Source of the DNA: JAJDUF01 sp965238265
Lineage (GTDB): Bacteria; Chloroflexota; UBA11872; UBA12225; JAJDUF01
Assembly: GCA_965238265.1 (NCBI GenBank)
Contig: OZ250185.1
Location: 2,046,001 to 2,110,000, forward strand
DNA length: 64,000 nt
Reading direction: 5' to 3'
The position numbers and the translations under genes were made by a program. Every line of letters starts with the position of its first letter. Within the stretch, counting starts at the first letter, position 1. The notes under the pieces were generated by a model that worked only from the letters and a program-made list of their open reading frames with translations, searched no databases and was not told where the DNA came from. Positions 32,456-40,998 of this stretch are shown in pieces.

Positions 32456-33400
32456 CTACGCCGGCGGAGCACCGTCCGGGTATACGGGAACGGACCAGGA
32501 GGCGTACTTCGGGTTATTGCCCCGCACGACATCGAAGTAGATCCGCTGGAGCTGCGCCGTGACAGGGCCGATGCCACCGGTGCCGACCGGACGGCGGTCA
32601 ATCTCGATCACCGGCGAGATTTGGGCGCCGGTGCCGACCAATATCACTTCATCCGCGATGTACAGCTCGCTGCGGCCAACTTGGCGCTCGACCGTCTCGA
32701 TCCCTAGCTCTGCGCGGGCCAGCTCCATCACGGCGTCCCTGGTAATGCCCATGAGGATGTTCTCCGATGGCGCCGGAGTCACCAACGTATCGCCAATGAG
32801 CAGGAAGATGTTCTCCGCGCTGCCCTCGGAGACGTAGCCGGCTTGCGTCAGCATGATGGCTTCGTCGAAGCCGTTCTCCAGGGCCTCGGTCTTTGCCAGC
32901 GCCGAGTTGGCATACAGGCCGGTGACTTTCGCGCGCGGCGGGATCATGTTGTCGTCCATGCGCCGCCACGATGACACCGCCACCCGCACACCGGCCTCGA
33001 TGTCAATGTAGGCGCCCATCGGGTTGGTGTAGATGGCGAGAGCATCCGAGACATCGTGCAGCCGCGGCATGATCGTCTCCTCATCTTGGAAGGCCAGCGG
33101 CCGGATATAGACATCTTCGCGGTAGCCGTTCATCTCCACGAGCCGCCGCGTGATCTCGCACAGCTCGTCCACGTCATGCGGGAGCTTGATCCGCATGATG
33201 CGGCACGAGCCGTGCAACCGATCATAGTGCTCCCGCATCTTGAGCAGATAGAGCTGCTCGCGGTCCGCGTTCCAGTACGCGCGGATGCCCTCGAAGACAC
33301 CAGTGCCGTAGTTGAGCGCGTGCGTCATAACGCCAACTTTCGCCTCCGCAAAGGGCATGAACTTGCCGCGGAAGTAGCATTGCACGGTGTCAGCAGGCAT
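32456..33400 (-). CDS. ilvE: Branched-chain amino acid aminotransferase
   Basis: This PLP fold-type IV enzyme transfers the amino group in the last step of Val/Leu/Ile synthesis. About 314 residues: GKFMPFAEAKVGVMTHALNYG near the start (family motif THALNYGTGVFEGIRAY), the catalytic Lys in PRAKVTGLYANSALAK, EAIMLTQAGYVSEGSAENIF, and GITRDAVMELA. ATG 33400 is preferred because GGAG lies 9 nt upstream; ATG 33409 abuts the same GGAG. Upstream gap has two dispersed repeats. Confidence 0.92.
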   Translation of the reverse strand: MPADTVQCYFRGKFMPFAEAKVGVMTHALNYGTGVFEGIRAYWNADREQLYLLKMREHYDRLHGSCRIMRIKLPHDVDELCEITRRLVEMNGYREDVYIRPLAFQDEETIMPRLHDVSDALAIYTNPMGAYIDIEAGVRVAVSSWRRMDDNMIPPRAKVTGLYANSALAKTEALENGFDEAIMLTQAGYVSEGSAENIFLLIGDTLVTPAPSENILMGITRDAVMELARAELGIETVERQVGRSELYIADEVILVGTGAQISPVIEIDRRPVGTGGIGPVTAQLQRIYFDVVRGNNPKYASWSVPVYPDGAPPA

Positions 33401-33471
33401 CGGCAGCATCTCCTTGTTGCTGGATCAGAGCGGCGGACCAGGGCTGCAATGGCTGGGCGCCGTTGTACCGG

Positions 33472-33592
33472 TCATTCCCGCGCACGCGGGGAATCCACCA
33501 CGCCCCCCGTCATTCCCGCACAGGCAGGATCCAGGGCCGCTGCGCCGGCTACGGCCCCAAGCGCCTGGATTCTGGCTTCCGCCGGAATGACG
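33472..33592. repeat. Two ATTCCCGC-type dispersed repeats
   Basis: One TCATTCCCGCGCACGCGGGG unit (33473-33492) and a larger inverted pair: GTCATTCCCGCACAGGCAGG (33509-33530) against TTCCGCCGGAATGACG (33575-33590), each ending in the same GGATCCAGG/CCTGGATTC inner arms. Confidence 0.6.
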
Positions 33593-33667
33593 AGTGAGCC
33601 ATTATAGCAATCGCTTGGACTGCGCGTAGCGCCGGGGCGCACCGGCGCATGTGTTAGCATCTGCTCC

Positions 33668-35140
33668 GTGAGATTCGATGATCTGCGCTCCTTCCTCGAC
33701 TTCCTCGACGACCACGGCGAGCTCCAGCGGATCACGGCGCCGGCTGACCCTATCCTAGAGATCGCCGAGATCACCGACCGGGTGTGCAAGCTGCACGGCC
33801 CGGCCCTGCTGTTCAGCGACGTGCCGGGTAGCTCCATGCCGGTCGTGATGAATACCTTTGGCTCCTATCGGCGGACGGCGTGGGCCTTGGGCGTCGACCG
33901 CTGGGAAGACTTGGGCACTCAGATCGAAGACCTGCTGGCCTTGGCACTGGCCGGGCCGCCCCAGGGTTTCCGCGGCAAGCTCCAAGCGCTGAATAAGCTC
34001 CGTAGCGTTGCCGGGGCCGGGCCGCGGCTCGTCAGCTCCGCGCCGTGCCAGGAGGTGGACCGCGGTGAGGACTTCAAGCTCTCGGAGCTACCCATCCTGA
34101 AGTGCTGGCCGGAAGATGGCGGCCGCTACATCACCTTGCCGCTGGTGTTCACGCACGATCCGAACACCGGCAAGCGCAACGTCGGCATGTATCGGCTCCA
34201 GGTCTTCGACGACAAGACGCTCGGTATGCACTGGCACCTGCACAAGGGCGGCGCCGAGCACTACCGGCACGCCGAGGGCGAGCAGCAACGGCTGGAGGTG
34301 GCGGTGGTGCTGGGGGCCGCGCCGGCAGCGATCTATGCGGCGACGGCGCCATTGCCACCCGGCATAGACGAGCTGGTGTTCGCGGGCTTTCTGCGCGGCA
34401 AGCCCGTTGACGTGGTGCAGTGCAAGACAGTGGATCATAGCGTGCCGGCGCACGCCGAGATCGTGCTGGAGGGCTACGTTGATCCGGCCGAGCGGCGCGT
34501 GGAAGGTCCGTTCGGCGACCACACCGGCTACTACTCGCTGGCAGACGAGTATCCGGTGCTGCACCTGACCCGCCTGACGCACCGGCGCGACCCACTCTAC
34601 CCCTCAATCATCGTGGGGCGGCCGCCAATGGAAGACGATTATCTGGCCAAGGCGACCGAGCGCCTGTTTCTGCCGCTGATTAAGATGATCGTCCCGGAAG
34701 TCGTGGACATCAATATGCCGTTCGAGGGTGTCTTCCATAATCTGGTCATCGTTTCTATCGAGAAACGCTATCCTGGTCAGGCGCAGAAGGTGTGCTACGC
34801 GCTGTGGGGCATGGGCCAGATGATGCTGGCCAAGCACATCATCGTCGTGGACGCCGACGTGAACGTGCAAGACCTCTCGGAAGTGACGTGGCGAGTGACG
34901 AACAACATTGACCCGCGCCGGGATACCTTCCTGGTAGATGGGCCGCTCGACGCGCTCGATCACGCGGCGCCACTGCCGCACTACGGCAGTAAGATGGGCA
35001 TTGATGCGACGCGCAAGGGGCCGGCCGATGGGTTCATGCGCCCGTGGCCCGCTGACATCGTTATGTCGCCGGAAGTCCGCGAGCGCGTGGAGCAGCGCTG
35101 GGAGGAGTTGTTCCCAGATGGCCTGCTCGGCGCCGGGTAG
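33668..35140 (+). CDS. ubiD: UbiD-family decarboxylase (prenyl-FMN dependent)
   Basis: UbiD decarboxylates aromatic acids using prenylated FMN made by UbiX. 490 residues from GTG 33668 (RFDDLRSFLDFL). Motifs: NVGMYRLQVFDD (Arg), MHWHLHKGGAEH, EIVLEGYV, and EGPFGDHTGYYS with the catalytic Glu-Arg-Glu surroundings. Downstream ubiA and ubiX on the same strand show the set used in menaquinone synthesis by the futalosine route (UbiD/UbiX/UbiA-like proteins), since monoderm-type Chloroflexota make menaquinone. Classical ubiquinone synthesis is the alternative. Confidence 0.9.
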   Translation: MRFDDLRSFLDFLDDHGELQRITAPADPILEIAEITDRVCKLHGPALLFSDVPGSSMPVVMNTFGSYRRTAWALGVDRWEDLGTQIEDLLALALAGPPQGFRGKLQALNKLRSVAGAGPRLVSSAPCQEVDRGEDFKLSELPILKCWPEDGGRYITLPLVFTHDPNTGKRNVGMYRLQVFDDKTLGMHWHLHKGGAEHYRHAEGEQQRLEVAVVLGAAPAAIYAATAPLPPGIDELVFAGFLRGKPVDVVQCKTVDHSVPAHAEIVLEGYVDPAERRVEGPFGDHTGYYSLADEYPVLHLTRLTHRRDPLYPSIIVGRPPMEDDYLAKATERLFLPLIKMIVPEVVDINMPFEGVFHNLVIVSIEKRYPGQAQKVCYALWGMGQMMLAKHIIVVDADVNVQDLSEVTWRVTNNIDPRRDTFLVDGPLDALDHAAPLPHYGSKMGIDATRKGPADGFMRPWPADIVMSPEVRERVEQRWEELFPDGLLGAG

Positions 35141-35392
35141 TCAGTGGTCAGTGGCACGGAAAATGACACCTATCCGTCATTCCGGCGAAAGCCGGAAGCC
35201 AACGCCTTAAGGGTGCCATTCCTGGCTTTTTAGCCACAGAGGGCACAGAGTAGGGGCGCAGCACGCTGCGCCCGTCCCTCTGGGACAGGGACGTGGATTC
35301 CCGCGCAAGCGGGAATGACGAATGGGCGTTATTTTCAGAGCAATGGCGGGTGGCGCGGTGCCGGTTTCCAGCGTGCGCTGTAGGAGTCCAGG
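35141..35392. repeat. Repeat-filled gap between ubiD and ubiA
   Basis: Contains TCATTCCGGCGAAAGCCGGA (35177-35196), GCCACAGAGGGCACAGAGTA (35232-35251), the GCAGCACGCTGCGCC palindrome of family 2 (35253-35273), and TTCCCGCGCAAGCGGGAA (35298-35315). Confidence 0.65.
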
Positions 35393-36262
35393 GTGAGCAA
35401 GCTGCGCGTCTTCTTGGAAGCAATCAAGTTTGAGCACACGATCTTTGCCCTGCCCTTTGCCTATCTCGGCATGCTGCTGGCGGCGCAGGGCTGGCCGACC
35501 TGGCATCAGTTCATCTGGATCACCGTGGCGATGGGGGCCGCTCGCACCATGGCCATGGCGCTCAATCGGGTGATTGATCGCGAGCTTGACGCGGCCAATC
35601 CGCGCACGGCCGCGCGCGCCGTGCCGCGCGGCCTGCTCCGGGCGCGCGATATGTGGCTGGCGAGCGGCCTCGCACTGGCCATCCTCACCATCGCCGCCTG
35701 GCAGCTCAATCCGCTCTGCCTGGCACTCCTGCCGGGGGCAGTCGTCGTCCTGGGCGTGTACTCGTACACCAAGCGCTTCACCTGGCTATCGCACGCCGTC
35801 CTCGGCGTGGCAGACGGGCTGGCGCCTATCGGAGCGTGGGTAGGCGTGACGGGCGAGCTGTCATGGCCGCCGCTGGTGCTCGGCTTGGCCGTTGCGGTCT
35901 GGATCGCCGGGTTTGACCTGCTGTATACGTGTCAGGACCTCGCATTCGATCAGTCGGCGGGCCTGTATTCGTTCCCGGCCCGGTTCGGTGTGCGCGCGAC
36001 GCTCTGGACTTCCGGCGTCTTGCACGTCGCTACCATTGCGCTGCTGGCCCTCGTGGGTCTGGTGCTCGGCCTGGGCCTCCCGTACTGGCTGGGCGTGCTC
36101 GGCGCCGCCGGACTGCTGATTTACGAGCACTCCTTGTTGCGTCCCAACGATCTGAGTCGTCTGGACCTGGCCTTCTTCAACGTCAACGGCTACATTGCCG
36201 TGCTCCTGTTCGTCGCCACCGGGGCCGATTTCGCCGTCCGTTTCTGGTGGAGCGGTGCATGA
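35393..36262 (+). CDS. ubiA: UbiA-like polyprenyltransferase (menaquinone type)
   Basis: This membrane enzyme attaches the polyprenyl tail to an aromatic ring. 289 residues, about 8-9 helices, start GTG 35393 with KLRVFLEAIKFEHTIFALPFA (typical of the menaquinone subfamily, MqnP-like). First Asp-rich motif is NRVIDRELDAANPRTAARA, second is YTCQDLAFDQSAGLYSFPARFG. It overlaps the ubiX start by 4 nt (ATGA), so ubiA-ubiX are co-translated. Confidence 0.9.
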   Translation: MSKLRVFLEAIKFEHTIFALPFAYLGMLLAAQGWPTWHQFIWITVAMGAARTMAMALNRVIDRELDAANPRTAARAVPRGLLRARDMWLASGLALAILTIAAWQLNPLCLALLPGAVVVLGVYSYTKRFTWLSHAVLGVADGLAPIGAWVGVTGELSWPPLVLGLAVAVWIAGFDLLYTCQDLAFDQSAGLYSFPARFGVRATLWTSGVLHVATIALLALVGLVLGLGLPYWLGVLGAAGLLIYEHSLLRPNDLSRLDLAFFNVNGYIAVLLFVATGADFAVRFWWSGA

Positions 36263-36876
36263 ACGATGACAAGCTGCCGGTCGTCGTGGGCATCACCGGC
36301 GGCAGCGGCGCGTTGATTGCCCGTGAAGTGATCGCGTTGCTGCTCGATCTGGGCTACCCGGTCATCGGCACGGCAACCAAGGCCGGCCGGCGGGTCTGGG
36401 TTGAGGAGCTTGGCTCCGATCTGTCCCATGCCGTCCGCCAATGGGAAGCGCCGGTGACGGGCCAGGGAGGACTCGCGTGGCACAGCATCAACGACGTGGG
36501 CGCCCCGATAGCGAGCGGGAGCGTCGAGACGCAGGGGATGATCGTGGTCCCGGCCAGCATGGGCACCATCGCTGGCATCGCGGCCGGCATCGAGGATAAT
36601 CTCGTCCTACGCGCCGCCGGCGTCACGCTGAAGGAGTGGCGCCCGCTCGTGCTAGTGCCGCGCGAGAGTCCCCTATCGGCCATCCATCTGGAGAACTTGC
36701 TCAAGCTGGCCCGGCTCGGCGTGCGCGTCATCCCGCCGATGCCAGCCTTCTATCTGCAGCCCGTGACCGTGGCCGACATAGTGGCCCAGCTCGTTCCACG
36801 GCTGCTCCTGGCGCTAGGCATCACTGAAGCGCGCTCGCGGTTGGTGCCCTACGATCCTGGATCACCCCGCCCCTGA
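36259..36876 (+). CDS. ubiX: UbiX flavin prenyltransferase
   Basis: Makes the prenyl-FMN cofactor for UbiD from FMN and dimethylallyl phosphate. 205 residues: VVVGITGGSGALIAREV (FMN-binding), GMIVVPASMGTIAGIAAGIED, NLVLRAAGVTLKEWRPLVLV and RESPLSAIHLENLLKLA are hallmark motifs. Start ATG 36259 overlaps the ubiA stop. Confidence 0.93.
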   Translation: MNDDKLPVVVGITGGSGALIAREVIALLLDLGYPVIGTATKAGRRVWVEELGSDLSHAVRQWEAPVTGQGGLAWHSINDVGAPIASGSVETQGMIVVPASMGTIAGIAAGIEDNLVLRAAGVTLKEWRPLVLVPRESPLSAIHLENLLKLARLGVRVIPPMPAFYLQPVTVADIVAQLVPRLLLALGITEARSRLVPYDPGSPRP

Positions 36877-36914
36877 CGGACGCTCCTCACGCCCGGCGCT
36901 TGCCTTTGGCCCCC

Positions 36915-36962
36915 TCCTAACCCTCCCCCGTCCCCCTGCGGAGCGAGGGGACCATAGGGGGG
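36915..36962. repeat. Dispersed C-run/G-run module between ubiX and the parvulin gene
   Basis: CCCTCCTAACCCTCCCCCGT joined to CCCCTGCGGAGCGAGGGGAC and CATAGGGGGGCC. The same combination recurs at 49170-49253. Confidence 0.65.
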
Positions 36963-36966
36963 CCGG

Positions 36967-38418
36967 CTACCCGGCAGACTGGCGCTCCGCCCATGTGATG
37001 CGGCGATCATCCAGTAGGCGCTCGATCTGCACCGTAGCGAACTGCTCATCGAGCCAGCGGCGGATGGCACTGGCTCTGATTTGCTGCAGCTGGTGCGCTG
37101 GTATCTCGCGCTGACCCACACGTTCCTCTACACGGATGATGTGGTAGCCGAATTGCGTCTCGACAGGCGGGCTAGTTTCCCCGACGGTAAGCGAGAACGC
37201 CACCGCCTCGAACTCCGGCACCATAATGCCGCGCGGGAAAAAGCCGAGATCGCCGCCCGCCCCCTTCGTACCGTTGTCCGTGGAGAGCTCGGCGGCGAGC
37301 GCGGCAAAGTCCTCACCGGCCGCCAGACGCTGCCCGGCCGCCTCAGCCGCCGCTTCGTCGGGTACGAGAATGTGCCGGGCACGCACCTGCTCCTGTGCGG
37401 TCGGCACCTCGCCGAGCGCGTCGTTGAGCTTGTCACGCAGCACCTGGACCTTAGCGACCGACCGGATGAGCGCGGCGTCGGTCGCTACGACCTCCTGATA
37501 ACGAGCGAAGTAGGTAGGAAACGGAAACGGAGTTCCGGTCGGCGCAGGGGTGGGCGTGGGGCCGGAGGGCGTCACCGTGACGCTGGGGACGCCGGTAGTG
37601 CCAATGGCCGTAGTCGCCGCGCCGACGGTCGCGGCAGCGCCGGTGGCCGTGCCCGCGGGGCGCGCCGTGCCGACCGATGTGCTGGCGGCAGTCGGCGTAG
37701 GCGCAGTCGGTGTGGCCGTGGCCGGGCTGCCGACTGCGGCGGCCGTGCCCGTAGCACGCGCATTCGCCGTCGCCGTTGCGTTCGGTGTCGAGGGCGGCCC
37801 TGGTGTTGGAGTGGGTAACGGGTAGCCAATCATCCGCTTGACCTGTGTGTCTATTTCCCTCTCAGTCGCCGTGAGGCCGCGCCGCCGGGCCTCCGCCTTA
37901 ATCAGCAGCTCCGCTACGAGCTCCTCCTGCAGCTGCTCCGGGAGGCCGATAATCTGCTCCAGCATGAAGTTGTACTGCTGCTGGAGCAGATTGCGGATGG
38001 CATCTTGCTCTTCCCCATCCGCCCCCGCTGGCCGGCGCTCAAGCTGAACACGTAGGTTCTGGGCGCGTATGAGCAGTGCGTTGCGCTCGAACGCTAGCCG
38101 CCGGGCGTAGTCCGTGAGGAGGATCGCGTCGTCGCCGCCGCGGACGACCGGCAGACGCGGCAAGTACACGTTTTCATAGAGAATGCCACCGCCCAGCAGC
38201 CCGACAATGGCAACGATTGCCGTCGTAAGGAGGACGAGCGCGACGCGAGACCGGAGCCGGTCCTTTTGCGCCCGTGTGAGATGGGCGCCCCAGCCCAGGA
38301 TGAGCGGACGGCCATCGCGATGGGCAGACCGGCCGATGGCTGTCCGGCGCTCCCGGCGGTGCTCCGGGCGCCGGCGGCCTTGTCCCTCGGCTGGCCGGCG
38401 AGACGAAGAGGATGCCAC
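36967..38418 (-). CDS. Membrane-anchored parvulin-type peptidyl-prolyl isomerase
   Basis: An extracytoplasmic folding catalyst/chaperone (SurA/PrsA-like). 483 residues: basic N-terminal tail, one membrane helix (VALVLLTTAIVAIVGLLGGG, ~60-80), SurA_N-like helical region (~95-200), then about 95 residues of Pro/Thr/Ala/Val low complexity (~205-300). A helical stretch and the parvulin domain (VRARHILVPDEAAAEAAGQR, GGDLGFFPRGIMVPEFE, VETQFGYHIIRVEER) follow. The start GTG 38418 has AGGAG 12 nt upstream. The long linker is unusual for the family. Confidence 0.85.
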   Translation of the reverse strand: MASSSSRRPAEGQGRRRPEHRRERRTAIGRSAHRDGRPLILGWGAHLTRAQKDRLRSRVALVLLTTAIVAIVGLLGGGILYENVYLPRLPVVRGGDDAILLTDYARRLAFERNALLIRAQNLRVQLERRPAGADGEEQDAIRNLLQQQYNFMLEQIIGLPEQLQEELVAELLIKAEARRRGLTATEREIDTQVKRMIGYPLPTPTPGPPSTPNATATANARATGTAAAVGSPATATPTAPTPTAASTSVGTARPAGTATGAAATVGAATTAIGTTGVPSVTVTPSGPTPTPAPTGTPFPFPTYFARYQEVVATDAALIRSVAKVQVLRDKLNDALGEVPTAQEQVRARHILVPDEAAAEAAGQRLAAGEDFAALAAELSTDNGTKGAGGDLGFFPRGIMVPEFEAVAFSLTVGETSPPVETQFGYHIIRVEERVGQREIPAHQLQQIRASAIRRWLDEQFATVQIERLLDDRRITWAERQSAG

Positions 38419-38563
38419 GACTGCATTACTCCTGCCGATCCGAGGTCAGCCCGTTCCCTGGATTTGCTCCAGGGTCAGCATGTGCTCCGGGGTGCGCGCA
38501 GTCCGGCAGCGACCCACAGGCTGCCGTGAGGAAGGGAGCGGTGCGCCAGTGAGCTAGGCGCCC

Positions 38564-39001
38564 TCAGCGGGTGGGCACATCCCGGAGACCGTACTGCATA
38601 GCGACCCGGATGTGCTCGCTCGTGGATGGCAGCAAGGCGAGAAACCTGGCCCGCTTAATGGCCGTTGACAGGCGTCGCTGGTGCTTCGAGCACGTGCCGG
38701 TCTTGCGCCGGGCCTGGATCGTCGCGCGATCCGTGAGGTAGTTACGCAGTCGGCCAATGTCGCGGCAGTTGATCTTGTCCATCTTGTCCACGCAAAAGGA
38801 ACAGACCTTGCGACTCTGCCGGCCGAACCGGCGTGGGCGACCGCGGCGCTCGCCGCCGCCGCCGCCGCCGCCACCGCCACGCATCGGGGGCCGCGACCGC
38901 GACCCTCGTGGGGCGCCGCGGCGTGGCGGGCCACCCATCGGCCGGCGAGGCGCTGGGGTCGCCGCGGCTTCTCGTGCAGTCGTATCCACCTCTTGGCTCA
39001 C
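38564..39001 (-). CDS. rpsR: 30S ribosomal protein S18 with long Gly/Arg-rich N-terminus
   Basis: S18 core is residues ~65-145: RKVCSFCVDKMDKINCRDI, LRNYLTDRATIQARRKTGTC and KHQRRLSTAIKRARFLALLP. It keeps four zinc-type Cys (C+ form). The N-terminal ~60 residues are Pro/Arg/Gly-rich with a poly-Gly run, far longer than standard S18 (75-90 residues). The GTG start at 39001 has GGAGA just upstream. Last gene of the rpsF-ssb-rpsR cluster. Confidence 0.93.
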   Translation of the reverse strand: MSQEVDTTAREAAATPAPRRPMGGPPRRGAPRGSRSRPPMRGGGGGGGGGERRGRPRRFGRQSRKVCSFCVDKMDKINCRDIGRLRNYLTDRATIQARRKTGTCSKHQRRLSTAIKRARFLALLPSTSEHIRVAMQYGLRDVPTR

Positions 39002-39051
39002 GCTGTTCTCCTATCCCCTACGTGTCGGTCGTCGCTGGCGAGTGTAGCAGG

Positions 39052-39357
39052 TCAGCCGAACAGCTTGATGAACGCCGCCAGCGCGGTGAAGCCTGCCAGC
39101 ATCACGCCGGCGAGGGTCCACGTCATCAGCTGTAACTGGCGCTCGAAGTCCGCCCGCTGCTCCGCAAAGCCCACGCGCATCTCCGTCCGCAGGTTCGCAA
39201 AGCCCGTGTGCATCTCCGCCCGGAGGTCTGCAAGTTCAGCCTTGGTGGCAAAGTGCGGCAACCGCCCCTCGATGTGCCCGAGCCGGTCATGGATGCCGGC
39301 CAGCATCGCGGTATCCGGTGCGACCTCGGTTGGTGCCGGTGCCGTCTCGGTAGTCAT
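39052..39357 (-). CDS. Coiled-coil, tail-anchored small protein inserted in the rpsF-ssb-rpsR operon
   Basis: 101 residues: acidic/proline start, central coiled coil (HFATKAELADLRAEMHTGF, LRTEMRVGFAEQ; repeated HTGFANLRTEM/RVGFAEQRADF units), and a C-terminal membrane helix WTLAGVMLAGFTALAAFI. DUF1640-like. ATG 39357 starts 3 nt after the ssb stop, so it is inside the operon. No known link to ribosome or SSB function. Confidence 0.7.
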   Translation of the reverse strand: MTTETAPAPTEVAPDTAMLAGIHDRLGHIEGRLPHFATKAELADLRAEMHTGFANLRTEMRVGFAEQRADFERQLQLMTWTLAGVMLAGFTALAAFIKLFG

Positions 39358-39360
39358 GGC

Positions 39361-39819
39361 CTAGAAGGGCATATCGTCCACGTCAATCGGCTCGCCGCCG
39401 GGATCATCGGAGCCACCGCCATCGCCGCCACCGCCATCGCCACCACCACCGCCATCGCCACCACCGCCACCGCCATCAGACCGGGAGCGGCGGTCGAGCA
39501 TTTGCATCTCCCGCGCGACAATTTCCGTGCTGTATCTCGTGATACCCTCACGGTCCTCGTACTGTCGCGTCTGGATATGGCCCTCGATGTAGACTGAGCT
39601 GCCCTTGCTTAAGTATTCGTTGCATACCTCGGCCAATTTGCGCCAGGCAACGATGCGATGCCATTCCGTCTCTTCGCGCTGCTCGCCGTCCTGTCCCGCC
39701 CACCGGCGGGTCGTCGCTACCGAGAAATTCGTGACCGCAGTGCCGCCCTGGGTATAGCGCATCTCCGGGTCGCGGCCCAGGTTGCCGATAATCATCGCCT
39801 TGTTGAGGTAGCCGGCCAT
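39361..39819 (-). CDS. ssb: Single-stranded DNA-binding protein
   Basis: Binds ssDNA in replication and repair. 152 residues: OB fold (MAGYLNKAMIIGNLGRDPEMR, TNFSVATTRRW, EWHRIVAWRKLAEVCNEYLSKG in part), then a Gly/Asp-rich linker (~108-140) and the acidic DVDDMPF tip that recruits partner proteins. GGGGA precedes ATG 39819. Lies between rpsF and rpsR, the standard order. Confidence 0.95.
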   Translation of the reverse strand: MAGYLNKAMIIGNLGRDPEMRYTQGGTAVTNFSVATTRRWAGQDGEQREETEWHRIVAWRKLAEVCNEYLSKGSSVYIEGHIQTRQYEDREGITRYSTEIVAREMQMLDRRSRSDGGGGGGDGGGGGDGGGGDGGGSDDPGGEPIDVDDMPF

Positions 39820-39838
39820 TGTGTTCCCCCTTGTTGCC

Positions 39839-40141
39839 CTACCTGTCGGCGCGGACGATGAGCGACCGGATTACCGCGTCGTCGAGCAGTAGGCTGCTCT
39901 CCACGTCGTGGACCGTGGCCGGATCGGCGGTGAAATCTATCAGCACGTAGTTGCCTTCACGATGCCCCTTGATGGCGTGGTACATGCGCCGCCGCCCCCA
40001 CGTGTCCGTGTTGGTGACCTCGCCGCCGCGGCTCGTGATATACGTTTGCACCTGCTCGATGGCAGTAGCTAATTCATCCTCTGCTAGGGTGGGAACCAAG
40101 ATGAAGGTCCCCTCATAAAGGCTTGAGGCCACAGTCACCAT
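39839..40141 (-). CDS. rpsF: 30S ribosomal protein S6
   Basis: S6 is a small-subunit protein that pairs with S18. ~100 residues: YEGTFILVPTLAEDEL, QVQTYITSRGGEVTNTDTWG, RRRMYHAIKGHREGNYVLI (partly) and a VIRSLIVR end. The ATG at 40141 directly abuts GGGAGG; the in-frame GTG at 40132 has better spacing and may be the true start. First gene of the S6-SSB-S18 operon. Confidence 0.93.
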   Translation of the reverse strand: MVTVASSLYEGTFILVPTLAEDELATAIEQVQTYITSRGGEVTNTDTWGRRRMYHAIKGHREGNYVLIDFTADPATVHDVESSLLLDDAVIRSLIVRADR

Positions 40142-40360
40142 CCTCCCTACATACAATCTGCGCCTGTTGATGCGCGCCGGGCTGCGCTACGAGACGAGTT
40201 GCAGTCCGCACGCGCCGCGCTCAATGGACACCCATCGAGTGCCAGAGGAAGTATACCAGGCCCATCGCCTGTGTAGCCGAGAAGATCGGAGCCGCCAGCA
40301 CGCGGAGGTGGCCAGGAAGGCCGGTTCCTCCCCTGCTATACTGGCCCGGTGTCCCGGGGA

Positions 40361-40732
40361 TCAGTCGTCGAGGCCGGCGTCGGCGCCTGCCGGCTCCCCG
40401 GCCAGATCGTCCGGCATCTCGCCGCTCTCGATCTGGTCCACCATCTCATCGTAGTCGGGAGGGAGGTCCTCACCGAGCTGGCTGCCGAGCCTGCGTGCCC
40501 ACTGCGCCACGCTGCGCGGGTCGTTTTCGTCAACGCCAGCGAACATGCTGGGGTCGCTGAGGGAGTCTAGGCGAGCCTCTTCGCTTTTCATCACGGCGAA
40601 GCGCGACACCAAGCGGCGCATGTCGGATGAGTCGCAGTAGGGACAGTTGGGTTCCTTGACGCTCGAAAAGGTCAGAAAAAGGTGGCTGGACCGCCGCCCA
40701 CACTGCCGGCACCGATACTCGTACTCTGGCAT
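40361..40732 (-). CDS. FmdB-like zinc-ribbon protein with acidic tail
   Basis: 123 residues from ATG 40732: MPEYEYRCRQCGRRSSHLF, then NCPYCDSSDMRRLVSRF, completing one CxxC/CxxC ribbon. A region with SVAQWARRLGSQLGEDLPP and an Asp/Glu-rich tail ending LDD follows. Similar to the gene at 4958 but with a different C-terminal part. Such zinc ribbons are of unknown function. Confidence 0.75.
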   Translation of the reverse strand: MPEYEYRCRQCGRRSSHLFLTFSSVKEPNCPYCDSSDMRRLVSRFAVMKSEEARLDSLSDPSMFAGVDENDPRSVAQWARRLGSQLGEDLPPDYDEMVDQIESGEMPDDLAGEPAGADAGLDD

Positions 40733-40986
40733 AGACGGGTCTCTCGTGGGTGCAGTATACCAGGCAGGCGGATAGAGACGGAGGAGCGCACCTACCCCCA
40801 ACCCCCTCCCTGAAGGGAAGGGGCTAAAGGCTGTCGTGCTGACCGCTTTCCCTGGAAGGAAGCGGCTGCTGGTGTCTTGATGACTCCCCTGCCCTGGAGG
40901 GAAGGGGCCGGGGGTTAGGTGAGACGGGAGCACCCTCAGTAAGCGCCGATGGTGTTCCCACCACCTCATCAAGTGCCCAACGTTCA
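40733..40986. repeat. Gap with GGGAAGGGG-type repeats before folK
   Basis: CCTCCCTGAAGGGAAGGGGC (40806-40825), CTTTCCCTGGAAGGAAGCGG (40846-40865) and CCCTGGAGGGAAGGGGCCGG (40890-40910) are three units of one inverted repeat type. No gene. Confidence 0.55.
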
Positions 40987-40998
40987 TTGATACGAGCA

